Source: Lycium barbarum
Lineage: Eukaryota > Streptophyta > Magnoliopsida > Solanales > Solanaceae
DNA: 64,000 nucleotides
Direction: 5' to 3'
Assembly (NCBI RefSeq): GCF_019175385.1
Contig: NC_083341.1
Location: 91,414,321-91,478,320 of the forward strand
Shown: positions 11,698 through 24,293 of the stretch, in pieces
Numbering within the stretch: the stretch's first letter is position 1
Layout of the letters: each line of letters begins with the position of its first letter
Program-made: the position numbers and the translations under genes
Notes under the pieces: model-generated
What the model saw: the letters and a program-made list of their open reading frames with translations, nothing else
Told to the model about the DNA's origin: nothing
The model's database searches: none

Positions 11698-12976
11698 TTA
11701 TCTGATCTCTGCATTTTTTGCTTCCTGATATTCAATTAGAATTGAGAGAGTGGATGGACCTCCAGCACTTGGTCCCTGTGGCATAAACTCATACTCCTTC
11801 AGGGTGGCCAGATAGAACACATGGTCCTGAGTTCCCAAGGAGGCTCTACCAGTTCTTACATTAAAGTAAGCGAGGACTTTCGTTAAGAAAAATCCATACG
11901 GGAGACCAGGTCCTCCTTGCACAATTCATGCCACCTTACTCATTCTTTTGATCGTGATGGCAGGCAAGTTTATTGGTTCAAAAGATGTAAGAGCTTTCAT
12001 TAGAACCAGGTCTGCCACCGTGACGGTAGATCGTCCCTCCATCTTTGGCAAAAGCACTTTGCAGACAAACTCAAAGACTAGTTGATGCTCAGGCTTACTT
12101 TGATGGTGACCTTTTTGAAATCTGGAGATCTCTTGTCTGCTACAGCTCTAGTCCTGCTGTCTTTACTCTAAAGATTTTCCCAAGTATCGACTCAGTGAGT
12201 AGAAACTCTGTTAGATTAACTGTTAGGGCTAGAGCATTATCATTTATAAAAATCAAATTCTCATAGAATTCAACCACTTCGGCTTCATATACACATGGTG
12301 CTGGTTGAGTAAAGAGATGGCTCCACTCCTAGAACTCTACCATTTCCATCAAGTCTTTCATCCCAAGCTCTTCTTTCAGATTGATATCAAAGACTCTTCC
12401 ATAGAGAACCTTTTGCTTTTGTAGGTTCTCTTTATTCTTTCTTCTTTCGACTTTACTGCTTCTCCTTTTGGAGGAACGTGGTCACTCACTTGTACTCATC
12501 TTTGTTTTCTTGAGTAACGATATGACATTTGGTTCCTCTCCTCTCTCTTCTTCTCGGCTTTGAAGACCCATATTCTCAGTCAAATCACTTTCCATCTTTG
12601 GGTCAGGCAATTGCTTAATCTCACTTACCATGCCTTTCTTTGAATTTTTCCATATCAAAGGTGTTTCCGCTTCATCTTCAGAGTCCTCAACGCTTGGCAT
12701 TTCTGCGATGCAGCGAGAGCTTGAGTCATTGAATTTTCCATTTTTGCCACCCGTGTGATCATATGTTCCCTTTTGACTAGAGATCGCTGACAGGGATGAA
12801 TATTTCCTAGTCTTTCTATGCTTCCTGGGTTTTGAAGGAACGGGTAGAGGGAAGGCTGAAGTTGCTTCATTTGTGCCATGATCAGAGGAAGTTGACTGCT
12901 TTGTGGGTGATGATTTAGACTCCATTTGCTCAGCCTTGATGAGAATTGGTGATGTTTGATAAGTACTTGGTGACAA
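11698..12976 (-). pseudogene. Sirevirus envelope-like (extra) ORF remnant
   Basis: Two readable pieces, 12976-12482 (164 codons, Ser/Lys/Glu-rich and low complexity) and 11922-11698, joined by a stretch with several stops and frame changes. Between them the minus strand still reads words such as SHLFTQPAP and a segment around 12000-12300 that resembles the extra ORF found downstream of pol in many plant Sireviruses and in plant transposon proteins of the same type. The 3' end runs to the polypurine array where Tekay-1 inserted. No membrane segment or signal peptide is visible, so envelope-like refers to position and family usage only. Identification is tentative. Confidence 0.5.
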
Positions 12977-13579
12977 TACCGAAAAGTGAAAGAGTTTTAG
13001 GCGAGTATTTTACAAGAGATATGTACAGATGAATCCTGAAGTTCAAAGATTTGGGAAAGTAAAGAGAGAGAAGGATGAGAAGAGATAACCTTTAAAGAGG
13101 TAGAGGTGGCACTTCAGGATAGGTGCAAGAGGGAACAACTGATTTGTTCAAGACGGAAGTGACAATTTGGTACGGACATTCTTTTGAACTTTCTTGGAAG
13201 ACGAAAGGACACATGACATATCTGTCAAGACATATCTGTCAGGACATATCTTTAAATTTTCTCAGTTCAAATACATTTATGAGTACTGAAAGAATTACTG
13301 ACCTAAGATACATAGACCTGGTCTCTGATCAGAAATCTAGGTATTAGCCCAGCACTGTGAACTATGTAGAAACTCTAGAATTGCTTATGCTTGAATTCTT
13401 CTAATCCTTCCATTCATGTATACCTGTAATGGTACAAAAATGAGTTAAGACATAGCCAAAAAACACTTGTCAGCAGTGTACCTTTTCACTTATATAGCCA
13501 TTTTGTGTGATGCCTCTTTGTAGCATTGTTTATAGGAGATCCTTCCTTTTATCACCACGCCATACACATCTTGCTATAA
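12977..13579 (-). other. Unassigned Sirevirus interior between gag and the envelope-like remnant
   Basis: About 600 bases where pol (normally over 3 kb) should be. I see no conserved pol motif on either strand. The junction of the deletion presumably lies here. Confidence 0.5.
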
Positions 13580-15575
13580 GGGCTTTGAGGGGAGACTTCT
13601 TAACCATAGTTGCACCTTGGAGCTGTCCCAGTTTATTAGTTTATGCTGACTGCTCCTTCTTTCTCCCATTCTGTTAAGCAATGCTAGTGATTGGGTTTGG
13701 GACCCAAACCAGCTTGGGTCCTTTGGAGTTAAAGAAGGGGTGAATAAGACTCTTTTTATCCCATACTGGCAGCACATTCCCTTTCTTCTTAAAATGTCAT
13801 TTTTTTTGAGGACCTGCTCCTTTCACTCTAGTTCGCTTCTTGACAGCACTCCTATTCTTTTGAACGACTCCGACCTTTATCTTGTAGGGCTTTTGGTGAT
13901 AGCTTCTTTGATCGCAAGGAGGAAATGGATGCTCTTTAGTTGTGGGAACATGGTTGTTGTGGAGATCATAAGGTATCTCTTCCTTCTTAAAGCCAAGTCC
14001 TCTTCTACCATTTTCATTTTTCTCATTTCTGGAGGAGATTGCGTTGGAAGAGCAGGTCCACTTGAGTCTTTTGTCAAGGTTGAACTTATCCCCTTCTAGA
14101 TCTTTTTTTAGCAATTCGTTTTTCTTAATTTCAGCAGTAAGACTTGACTTTAATTTCCTTAGTTCAGCTTCAAGCTCTAAGGAAGTCTCACTTGCTGCTC
14201 TTTTTCTTTTGGAGAAGGTTTCCATCCTTTTTCTCACTAGACATTCCAACAGGATATTTTGTTGGTTTTTCTCAAACACATGTTTCTTCATTTCTTTTGT
14301 TATCACACACAGATCCTCCTTATCCAGCTTTAATTCATCTAGAGCAAGATTTAGCTTCTTTCTCTTAGCATTCAAATCATGATAGGCATCAATTAACACA
14401 CTTGACAATGATATGAGTTTTTATTAGAGCAATCTCTCAGATTTTTCTTTATATCAAAGAAATTTACCTCTTTGTTCTCACTGTCAACATCACGTGTGTT
14501 AGATTCAGCCGTGAGTGCCTGGTCTGACTTACGCTCAGTTGATCCATTGTCAAATGCCATCATGGACAAGTCCCCTTTGTCATTTTCATCCTCAGACTCA
14601 CTTGAGGGGTCTCTCTAGGCTGCAAGTGCTTGCTTCACAATCTTATTTGCAGCCTCTTTCCTTCTGAAACTTCTGTCGGGGACCTAGTTCCTTTTGGCAG
14701 TTCTGTCATAATTGTCCTGCCTGGTTTGAGAACAATCCTTTATGAAATGACCAGGTTTTCCACACTTATGATAGGAGTTATCGTTTCTTCTTAAGTTTCC
14801 TATTTTGTGGAACATGCCATTTTTCTTTATTGTCTTAGTGAAACCTCTGTATGAGATAGGCCATTTCAGAGTCCTCATCACTGGACTCTCCCTTTGCAGC
14901 TTTGAGAGCTAGGCTTTTCTCCTTCCTCACCTTATTCTTTTCTACCTTCCTCATGGTCATCTTCATCTCATACGTCTTGAGGTTTTCAATAAGCCAATCG
15001 ACAGTCAACATATCCAGATTTTTGGCTTCAGAGATAGCATTTACCTTGCTATCCTAGGAGTTAGGTAGTACACCAAGAATCTTCCTTACCAGCTTGGTAG
15101 TTGTGATGACTTCTCCAAAAGAGTGAAGCTTATTGATTATGGAGGTGAATTTGGTGTGCATCTCATGAATAGATTCACTCTATTCCATTTTGAATATCAG
15201 TGGTAAGCATGTCAATCTTGGAGTTTTTGACCTGAGTAGTTCCTTCATGAGCAGTTTAGAGAGCTTCAAGTAGATACTCGATTGTAATCATTCGGTCCTA
15301 TTCCACACACAAGAATCTTCTTAGATTTATAGTTCTTCTCCACTTTCTTCCTGGTAGCTTCATTGTATTCTTTTTTTTTTTACAGTGGTCGTTTTACCAT
15401 CTTCACTTGTGTGAACTGGCATATAGGGACCATCACAGATGATATCCGAAAGCTCTAAATCTTCGACCATGATGAAGTCATGCATTTTTGTCTTCCACCA
15501 CCCATAGTATTTTCTGTTAAATTTAGGTGGCCTGGTGAAAGACTGTCCTTCTTCCATTTTCGGTGGAGCTGCCAT
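13580..15575 (-). pseudogene. gag: Sirevirus gag remnant
   Basis: Starts at an ATG at 15575 with a copia gag N-terminus: GQSFTRPPKFNRKYYGWWKT, a typical UBN2-type gag opening with the YxxWK core. It continues through several frames over 15359-14882 (recognisable HEMHTKFTSIINKLHSFGE and NLKTYEMKMTMRKVEKNK), a zinc knuckle at 14881-14684 (YHKCGKPGHFIKDC), and a Lys/Glu-rich, probably coiled-coil segment at 14408-13797 ending in a basic tail. Many stops and frameshifts separate the pieces, so no product is expected. In a full Sirevirus this would lead into protease, but only a weak trace remains near 13620. Confidence 0.75.
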
Positions 15576-15612
15576 TTTTTAGATTCTTTCTAGGTGTTAA
15601 CCTTTTAGAAAA

Positions 15613-15630
15613 CACCTGCTCTAATACCAA
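15613..15630 (-). other. Sirevirus primer binding site
   Basis: Sense strand TTGGTATTAGAGCAGG, an initiator-Met primer site with one change (usual TGGTATCAGAGC), adjoining the 5' LTR end at 15632. Confidence 0.75.
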
Positions 15631-15631
15631 T

Positions 15632-16507
15632 TGACGAAGGGCGTGCGTCCACCAAACAGTATATGAGGGACCTAGTTGTGTACCAGTTCCCTTATGAAAT
15701 GCAGTATGTAAAGAAAACACGATTTAACCATGCAAAACTCCTTGCTCAAGGGATTAAAAACCACGAGTTATCCTAGTAGGATTTCAGCTCCACTAACCGA
15801 GCAACTTCAGGTTACAGCTCTACCGTAAGCTAGGAATTAACTCCCATAATCCCTCACCCTTACAATAATGCTAATGTAACCTAGGAACTAACCCCGTAGT
15901 CCCTCCTCACTTGCAATGCTCCGATTGCAAGCACCTCCACTTGACTAACTCTAGCCAAGGACTGCTAATACACCTAGAGTAACTCTAGACTAGTGTATTA
16001 CTTAAAAGCTTGCGGAAACACACTTCCAGCAAGTATACTTTGAGACTTTTAGAAACACCTACAAACAGCTTCTTAATACAGAAGATTAGGTTTACAATTT
16101 AAGCACAAACGATTTAAGACATACAACAATCTAAAGAACGTAGACAATATCTTGTGTTTGGACCAGGTTCTTCAGCCTGTAGATGGCTTTGTTCTTGAGA
16201 GATCTTGAGAAACTTGAGTAGGTAGATTTTGCTTAATTTGGATTAGGTTTTTCAAGTCTACTCAATATGTTGCCATCATGTTGTATATATAGTAGGAGCA
16301 TGTGGGATGGATAGAGGCCACTTGTTCACTTTTACCTAAAGCATGGGCCAGCTTGCTACTGTACTTGTGTGCAGCAAGTGGCTCGACTTTACAGCTATCT
16401 CTGCCGACAGTGTAAGGTGCACCGAGAGCAGACTACAGACTAGGTCTCTTATCTGGTTCTGAAATAGTTTGACAATTATCAAAACACGAATGCACTTGGA
16501 ACTATCA
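15632..16507 (-). repeat. Sirevirus 5' LTR
   Basis: TGACGAAGGG at the left and GGAACTATCA at the right give TG...CA ends, length 876. The last 41 bases match the 3' LTR stub at 290-330. The region holds no gene; open frames are short and unsupported. Confidence 0.8.
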
Positions 16508-16548
16508 AAAAATTATCACGGATTTAAATATTAATGGATATTGTCACT

Positions 16549-19224
16549 TGTAATGATCCGTTTGATCGTTATAGTCTTTCCGGCACTTTCGCTCCTTTTC
16601 GAGCTTGGTTAGTTTACTTTTGACCTAAGGGGACGGTTGACACGCTTCTCAAGGTGTCTAGATTTGATTCGGGTAACTTTTTATGAAATTATGCTTAAAG
16701 CAAAAGAGAGTTGACTCAAAGTTGACTTTTGGGTAAACAAACTTTTTTCTGAAAATTCATCGATTCCGAGAGGTCTGGATGACCTTTTAGAACTTGTGTG
16801 CATATCTAGTTCGGTTCCCAATGCACTTGGATGTATTTTGGGACTTGGGTTGGGAAGTTGGAATTGTGGTATCGGGGGTTGACTCGGTCAACGAGAACTC
16901 CGTTGGGAACTTTGAGGCCACGGGTGTGTTCGTATCGTGTTTTTGTGTGTATTTGTGTATGTGGTTTGTGAGTAGATGGCCTCGGGAATTAGTCAAAAAT
17001 TCGAGTTGAAGTGTGATACTTGGGAAAGTTTCTGGTGTCTGGTGCCCGCTTTGGCGACACCAGCACCACGGTCACCCTTCCGCTGAAGCGGTCACCCTGC
17101 CGCTGAAGCGGTCTGTGCCTTTTGGCATGACCACTGTAGCGTTCATGGGACCGCTGGGTGCGGCACCGCTGGAGCTGTAATATGGTGGCGGAAGCGGGTG
17201 ACGGGCAGTTAGTTCATTAAATGAAGTGTTAAAATCCTTAAGTCCCTCATTTATTTCCATTTCAAAAATTGAGTTCTTGGAATGTATTCTAGAGGATTCT
17301 TAGAGAAGATTCTTGGTGGTAAGTCCTTAAAATCTCCTTGCTAATTCATTATTCCTAATCATCTTAGAATCCATTTTCCTTGTTAGTTCATTAGTAATAG
17401 AAGATTGAAATTGGGTTTAATGGATATTCTATCTAGGTTTTTTTTATGATGAAATTGATTGGGTTTATGCTAGATTATAATTTATCTAAGGTTGTTAATT
17501 ATATATCTCCCATTATTAGTGTTGAATTCTTGAATCCAAGGCTAGGGTTTATACCCAAAATTGGGGGTTTTGCTTGGATTTCGAAATTGGATGAATCCTT
17601 GAGCTAATTTAGCAATTAGTTGATGGGTTTTGATCACCTAGTGTTTAATTGGATCTTTTACCCCTGAATTTCTCGTTTTGACCTTATGGGCCCCGTTTTC
17701 CCAAATTCTAGGTTGTTTTTTTTGACTCAATTTGAATGATAGCAATATAGGTATCAATCTTCATGATTTCTAATCTAGATTTCGAATATGCCTAGACTTT
17801 CTTGATCTTGAGGCTCAGCAGAAGGGCAAGGGTAAGGTGTGATTGTTGGTGTATTGTTGTTCGGCCATCCAGGTAGGCTATGACTTACCCTTGGTGAGAC
17901 TTCGTGTAGCGAAGCATATGAATAAGGCATGTAAACCTTCGGGTATGAAGTTGGGTTGGATATTGTCTTAGGTTGGGCCCTGTTGTGTGATTGGAGCTAG
18001 CCACCCCGTTGTGTTGTGACTTGATTTGTTCTATTGTTGTTGGCTTGATGCTGCGAGCTAATAGTACATATTGAAGACTATTGTTACATCTTGATCATGA
18101 TATTGTAGTATCTTGTTTGTTGACATTTTATTACGAGGATAGTGTTCTATACAACTTGTCTTTCATGGTATTGTTGGCGTACCCATGCTTGGTACTTGTT
18201 AGATTGATCCGATTATTGATGTTGACTCATATATTGCACGCACTTTCATCCTTCATGATATACTGTTGATACATTGATGATACTTGAGGAAACACTGTGA
18301 TGAGCTGGGCTCAATTTGCATGAGAGTGATGTGAGAGTCTGATATCCAATGGTCGTCCTTGAATCATGGATTGAGTGGAGTGATATGAGAGTCCGATATC
18401 CGATGGTTGTCCCAGAATCGTGGATTGAGTGAGGTACATAGACTTCGCGGGTCCCCCATGGGTTGTGCTACTGAGACGTTGATACTTCCGTCCGGAGTAC
18501 ATGTGTACACAACTTTACGTTGGATTGCATTCATACATTATTGCATTACATTGCATTATGGCTTATATTGTGATGATCTGGTGATTACTTGTGTTGTTGG
18601 GTTTCGGATTAGATATATTAAGACTGGGCACATTTGGGTTTAGATGCTTCTACCTAGTTGATGACGTGTACTCGGTTCTGATTGTGTTGATTTATACTTG
18701 TTGATTTATCGGCCTATCTTGCTTTATTGTCTGAATTATGTTAGCTATATTTAGTCAGCCTATAATACCTACCAATACTGTGGTTTTGTACTGACCTACC
18801 CTTGCTGCATTCTTTTATGAACGCAGAGTTCCAGGTTGGATCTGCTTCGGTCTCCCGTGGCTGATAGTCGCTATCAGTACAGCTTGGAGTTTACAGGGTG
18901 AGCACGAGATGTTCACTGCCTTGAAGACTCTTCCTATCTATATCTTATTTTCCATTACGATACATACTCAGACTTGGTGTATATTTATATTTCCAGACTT
19001 GTATATTTTGATCTAGATTCTCTTGTATGGATTAGATCAGACCCTGGGTGTATTTCCTTATTTTCACACTTTTTCTATATTATTAGCATCAGACTTATGT
19101 GATTTATTCTCTTCCGCTTATTTGATTTATTTATTTATGTCTTTATTATCGTTGGGTTGAGGGTTCGCTTACCGAGGTGAAAAAGGTAAGTGCCCGCACG
19201 ACTTAGCCAAATTGGGTCGTGACA
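16549..19224 (+). mobile_element. Solo LTR S1, Tekay-type
   Basis: Starts TGTAATGATCCG and ends GGGTCGTGACA, length 2676, with no internal region. Flanks TCACT (16544-16548) and TCACC (19225-19229) differ at one base, fitting an old five-base duplication. It splits the copia-1 reverse transcriptase remnant. No gene inside. Confidence 0.85.
17072..17180 (+). promoter_or_regulatory. S1 palindrome cassette, word CCGCTNNAGCGG
   Basis: Two clear copies of CCGCTGAAGCGG and several decayed ones (for example CCGCTGGAGC) within about 110 bases, roughly 520-630 bases into the LTR. An AT-rich start-like region follows. Function inferred from position only. Confidence 0.5.
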
Positions 19225-20167
19225 TCACCTGACAAAATTTATATGAAAATTCTTGAAGAATTTTAAGTGCCTGAAGCATATACAGGTTCTAAAATTTGTT
19301 CATAATTCCTATATGGATTATGGATTAAATCAAGCAAGGTGAATGCAATTTTATGATTATGAGTATTCATTGACTAAGGATACATATGACTCTATTATCC
19401 TTACATCCTTATGAAGGTGAATTGATTACTTGAATATTATTCGAACTCTTGAAGAGTTTCCAAAAGAAATAGATTATCTTGTTGAAAAAAGTTGGAATGA
19501 GAAACTTGCAGAACTCTTTGATCCTGGAGTGTCATATCTTTATGAAATTGATGCATTTATATATTTTGCTATGCCTATGAGGGATTACAGTCATACGATA
19601 TTGTTCTACATGACAGTAAAATTATATAAAGATAACATCTATTTATAAAGCAAGTCAGGAATGCACTTGGAGTGATTTCAATAATATTATATGCTGATGC
19701 AACTATATCCAAAGACAAAAGATGGAGAAACATACATAACCCAACTAAAGGGTAGATTCATAAAAAGAGACAGAACAAAGCATATTTCACCAAAGTTGTT
19801 CTTCATACACAATCTCCAAAGGAATGATTATCAACGTGCAACAGATTCGTTCAAGTAATAATATGGATGATTTGTTCACCAAGTCTCTACCAACTGCAAC
19901 TTTCGAGAAGATGGTGCACAATATTCGATTGCGAAGATTCAAGTTTTAGATTGATGTTCTCATCAGGGAGAGTTAATACGCATTGTACTCTCCTTTTTCC
20001 GTACAAGGTTTTGTCCCACAAGGTTTTCCTTGCAAGGTTTTTAATGAGGTAGTCAAAATGCGTATTATTAGAAATGTGTACTTTTTTTTCCTTCACTAGA
20101 ATTTTTCCCATGGGGTTTTTTTCTAGTAAGGTTTTAACGAAGCACATTATCTATCAAATAGACATTC

Positions 20168-20295
20168 AAGGGGGAGTATTATAAATATTATCTATGTATT
20201 GTGAATGTCTATCTTTAGGAGACATATTAGGGTTAGTAACTTTGAGACCAAGTTACTTTTCTATTATAAATAAAGATGTTCCCTTCATTGTATTT
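20168..20295 (+). repeat. Copia-1 polypurine tract and 3' LTR stub
   Basis: AAGGGGGAG at 20168-20176 is followed by TATTATAAATATTATC, an LTR start in which TG appears mutated to TA. The LTR is interrupted at 20296 by copia-2. Confidence 0.6.
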
Positions 20296-20617
20296 TGTTG
20301 AGATGGTCCCCGGATGAGCTGAGCTGTTAGTTATTAAGTATTCTAGGTGGTTATTCACTTAGTTAGTTTTTTGCAAGATATTTTGACACTACATTGTATA
20401 TAAGCAATGCATACATTTGTAATGTAACTAATCCAATTCATTCTCTTCAATCTCGATCAATAATATCTCCTCTCCCTTTCTTCTCCTACACGTTTTCTCT
20501 CATCTGTTCTTCATCTGTTTTCTTTACAGTTTTGATTCAACACCTTCACAACCAACTGTAATGGCAGTTGGTTAAGATAGTTCGATAATTGTTTCATTGA
20601 AATAGTGTAAGTTATCA
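20296..20617 (+). repeat. Copia-2 5' LTR
   Basis: TGTTGAGATGG to GTTATCA, 322 bases, directly followed by a primer site. Short LTRs of this size are usual for copia. Confidence 0.8.
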
Positions 20618-20635
20618 TGGTATCAGAGTAGGCTC
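20618..20635 (+). other. Copia-2 primer binding site
   Basis: TGGTATCAGAGTAGGCTC, complementary to initiator-Met tRNA with one change, immediately after the LTR. Confidence 0.85.
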
Positions 20636-21974
20636 AAGAGGATCTAGGGATTCCTTTTGTGAATTAAGCAAAGGAAGGATCGAGAGATTCATCGAGGTGT
20701 TTTTTTTAGAAACTTGTTGTATATTTGAGTTTTTTTTTTTTTGCTGTAAGTGCAATTTATCGTGTTTGTAGTGCATTTTGTTGCATTTCTGGTTGATATT
20801 TGTTGCTATTTTTTAGATAAATGGTGAATCAAACTGGCACCATAGAAAGTGCAACAACTGAGAACGTGAATTCAGATAATGCAACAATTGACTACAATCA
20901 TCCACTCTATCTACGTCCTTCAGATGCACCCAGTTCATTGTTGATAGAGATTTAATTAACAGGAATGGAAAACTACATGTTGTGGAGTTGTGCAATGAAA
21001 TTTGCACTTTTAGGAAGGAACAAATTAGGTTTTATTGAGGAATCTATTGTGAAAAGTAACTATCAAGGTGATATGTAGAAAAGATGGGAAAGATGCAATG
21101 CCATTGTGGTTTCATAGCTAATGAAGAATGTGCAAACAGGTATGCTTAGTGGAATTCTATTCAGATCTGATGCATTCTTAGTATGGAAAGGCTTGAAGGA
21201 AAGGTTTGACAAGGTTAATACTTCAAGAGCATATCATTCAAGGTAATTTCTACAGTTGTACAAGGTGTATCATCTGTATCAGTGTACTATTCTAGGTTGG
21301 AAGATCTGTGGGATGAGCATTATTCAATTGCTCCTACTCCTGCTTGTAATTGTGAAGAGTCTAAGGACTTTGTGGAGTACATGGAGAGACAGAAGTTGTT
21401 TTAGTTTTTAATGGGACTTAATGAAGGATATGCTCAAGCTAGGTCAAAAATCCTAATGATGAATCATGAACCTAATGTGAACCAAGCATGTGCTATGATT
21501 GTGCAGGATGCGAGTCAAAAGTTGTTGGTAGGAAGCAATTGTGTAGTGAAAAATAAGATTGATCCTACTGCTTTGTACAGATCAAACAGTTCAAGATCTG
21601 GAGATTCAGGACCGGGACAATCATATCAGAAGAAGAACTATTACTTATATTGTGACTACTGCAATATGAAAGGTCATACAAGAGCTGATTGTTACAAACT
21701 GATGAAATGTGCTTTCTTTCTACAGAAGGGACATCTTAGGGAGAATTGCTATAAATTGATTAGTCATCCAGAAAATTTTAAAGGAAAGAAGAAGGCAAAT
21801 GTGGTCACACATCCATTTGCAGGACAAAATGCAGGCTATACTCACGGGAGGACACATGTGGAACCAACATCAACACTTGTTTTCACTCAGGAACAATACA
21901 ATCAACTTTTGTCAATGCTGAACAGATGCACCACAAATGATGCAATTATCAATATGGAAGGTAATTCAATATAT

Positions 21975-24293
21975 TGTAACGGCCCTCCCAGTCGTTATGG
22001 AAAATATAGGATCACCCCACCAAATAGAACCTTCCAAGGGTAGAACGAGCTAATAGAAACTCGATTGTATAAGTCTAAGAACTGAAAAATTGACTTGGTT
22101 GTGATTATGGTTTGCTTGTGTTGAGTCCATTGGGGGGTGCCGTAGGGATTTAGAATTCCGTTGGGAATTCCGAGGCCACGAGTGAGTTCGTATGATGTTT
22201 TTATATCTATGTGCATGTTTTTGTTTGTGTATGTGAGGCTTCAGATGAAATGTTGGGTGGTAGAGTTGAAAAAATGTGAAATTAGCAAGCATACTGGTTC
22301 AGTAGTACCGCTGCAGCGGAAGAAGTGCCGCTAAGGCGGGACCGCTATAGGGCCAACCTCTCGCCGCCGCGATCAGTGGGATTTTTGTTGTGTCTGCTAT
22401 GGCGGGCACTGGACCGCTGTAGCGTGCTGCTATAGCGGGATCAGGCCTGCCACAATGCAGGGAAGGATTAGTGAGGACTGCTACAGCGGGAACTTGCCCG
22501 CTATAGCGGGACCGCTGCAGCGATGGTTGGACCGCCACAGCGGTCGACGGGGACAGAATGTCGGCTTTTAAACAGTTAGTTTCTTATTCTTTATTCATAA
22601 AACTCCAAAACAGTTCCCCACAAGTACCTAGGGCGAAATTCCAAGCAAAGGCAAGAATATCCTTAAAAGGTAAGTCTTAACCATTCCTTCTATCATTACG
22701 CTATCATCTTCATGATTCTCATCCCTTTTATGGGTCTACAATGGTGAATTAGAAATAGTAACCATAGAACCTATTAGACCTTCTATAGTTGATGGGTTAT
22801 GATTGTTATCATGTGTTTATCATCTAATAGCTTGGGTTATCACTTTTTAATCAAGAATTGAACCATTAGAGCCGTGAATTAAGTGAATTGAGACTTATGG
22901 TTTTATAAAAATGGTAGCTTGACTATGGAAACTGCTTGTAATGGATGCTTTGATTAAACAACCTTGTAAATTGATAGTTGGTGGTTGTTAAGGCCAATGT
23001 TAGGTTGATTTACACCTAGAAATCATTCACCCATTGGAATGTGACTAGAGTAATTATGACTTAATTAGCATCTTAATTACTAGACTTGAAGCATTCTGAG
23101 GCTTTACGGAAGGGAAATGCGATAGCGGAATAATCTGCATTGTTCCAGCTCTATATTTGAGGTAGGTTACGGTCTACTTGAGTTAGACTTTGATTAGTTA
23201 ATTGTATGTGTTGTGAAATTGATAGGAGAAAGCATGTCTAGTTTTCAAACATGACATGTGTGGTTGAACTTCCTATATGCTATTGATTGAGTGATTATGT
23301 GGGCTTCGTGCCACTATTTGTTATGTTGGAACCTACAGGTTGATGATGTTGTGGTGAGAAGTTAATATGATCTTCTTAGTGAAATTGAGGTACAAAATGA
23401 TAATTCAATTATTGAAAACAATGTGACAATAGATACTGATATATATGAAAAGGTTCATTTGACCGGGGGTGAGGATGAGGCCTAGATATGAACAGGCACA
23501 TTTGACCGAGGTGAGGATGTGGCCTAGTTGTGAGCTCGGGTCCGAGGAGTGAGTCCGAAACGAGTGGTACATAGACACCATGGGTCCCCTCCAGGTCATG
23601 ACTACTGAGCAATGACATCAGTTAGCATGTGTGTACAACGTGTATATGGTTATGGTTGGTAGACTTATTCCGTTGTTTGTTTCTGTTGATCTGAATCTTG
23701 ATATCGTTGGGTAACTTGATTGTTATTATCCTTGGTTGACTTGTTGTTGGGTTATTTCATTATGTGTTGTTGACTGGCTTGTCTATTTTACTGATTTTAT
23801 GATTTATGCATGATACTAATCTTAGTCGGCCTATGATATCTATCGGTACATAGTGTTTGTACTGATACTACCTTGCTGCATTCTTTTGAGTGTAGATTCT
23901 GATCCAAAGACTGCTACTCGACCTCATATCTAGCGTTGAGGCCATTTGCTGATAGATTTAGGATGAGCTTCTATCCATGATAGGTCGCCCGAAGATCTTC
24001 TTTTCTGATGTCTATTTCTACTCCAGACATTGTTGGTTATCTATTTCGACAGCTTACATTCCTTATACATGTTTCAGAATAGAGTCATTGTACGGTGACT
24101 TTCGAATTTTGGGGTTGTAATAGTTAGGACTTTCGCATTTACTTCATTATTTTATGGCATGACTAAATTTTGATTTATCTTGTTTTTGAATTGGTTAACA
24201 TAAAAATGGACTTGAATGAGTAGATGTCTTACGTTTTGGTTCGCCCACTAGGAGTTAGTGTGGGTGCCGGTCATGGCGGGTTAGGTTGTGACA
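21975..24293 (+). mobile_element. Solo LTR S2, Tekay-type
   Basis: TGTAACGGCC to GGTTGTGACA, length 2319, flanked by a perfect TATAT duplication (21970-21974 and 24294-24298). It interrupts copia-2 gag. It contains no internal region and no supported gene. Confidence 0.9.
22308..22550 (+). promoter_or_regulatory. S2 palindrome cassette, word CCGCTNNAGCGG
   Basis: About nine intact or slightly decayed copies of CCGCTATAGCGG-like palindromes in 240 bases, irregularly spaced, ending just before a TATA-like TTTTAAA at about 22567. Same word as S1. The regulatory role is inferred. Confidence 0.55.

Larger units (their letters stand above)
290..16507 (-). mobile_element. Sirevirus-type Ty1/copia element, pol missing, split by Tekay-1
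   Basis: Read on the minus strand the order is 5' LTR (15632-16507), primer site, gag remnant, a short unassigned stretch, envelope-like remnant, several polypurine tracts, and the first bases of the 3' LTR (330 down to 290). The tract just before the 3' LTR contains TTTGTCATCATCAAAAAG, a sequence typical of Sirevirus ends, and repeated G-runs upstream of the 3' LTR are a known Sirevirus trait. No protease, integrase, reverse transcriptase or RNase H is recognisable between gag and the envelope-like part, so the element is a pol-deleted derivative. Tekay-1 (641-11588) sits inside it. Its 5' end lies in the copia-1 reading frame at 16508. Confidence 0.8.
16508..19950 (+). pseudogene. pol: Copia-1 pol 3' remnant (reverse transcriptase to RNase H end)
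   Basis: When the solo LTR 16549-19224 is mentally removed, the two sides read FKY-stop-WILS then DKIYMKILEEF, matching the copia reverse transcriptase stretch usually seen as ...DMVT...IYMKIPEGF. The right side ends in DLFTKSLPTATFEKMVHNIR, the conserved C-terminus of copia RNase H, at about 19868-19950. Between them are many stops and a large deletion of reverse transcriptase and RNase H core. Long dead. Confidence 0.75.
16508..20295 (+). mobile_element. Copia-1: truncated, degenerate Ty1/copia element
   Basis: Outermost layer visible in the window. Readable pol fragments are 16508-16548 plus 19225-19950, then a polypurine tract at 20168-20176 and the start of its 3' LTR, in which copia-2 inserted at 20296. 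The 5' part is absent to the left, where the Sirevirus interrupts it. Confidence 0.7.

Noticed and set aside
13797..14382. Overlapping frames on both strands rich in Ser/Phe/Leu
   Set aside because: The + strand frames are shadows of the Lys/Glu-rich Sirevirus gag remnant on the minus strand.
16787..17260. Several 62-71 codon frames around a GC-rich patch
   Set aside because: They fall in solo LTR S1 over its palindrome cassette; no protein similarity seen.
22308..22550. Regularly repeated palindromes that at first look like a CRISPR array
   Set aside because: Spacing is irregular, the copies are decayed, there are no spacers of equal size and the host is a plant. It is the S2 promoter cassette.
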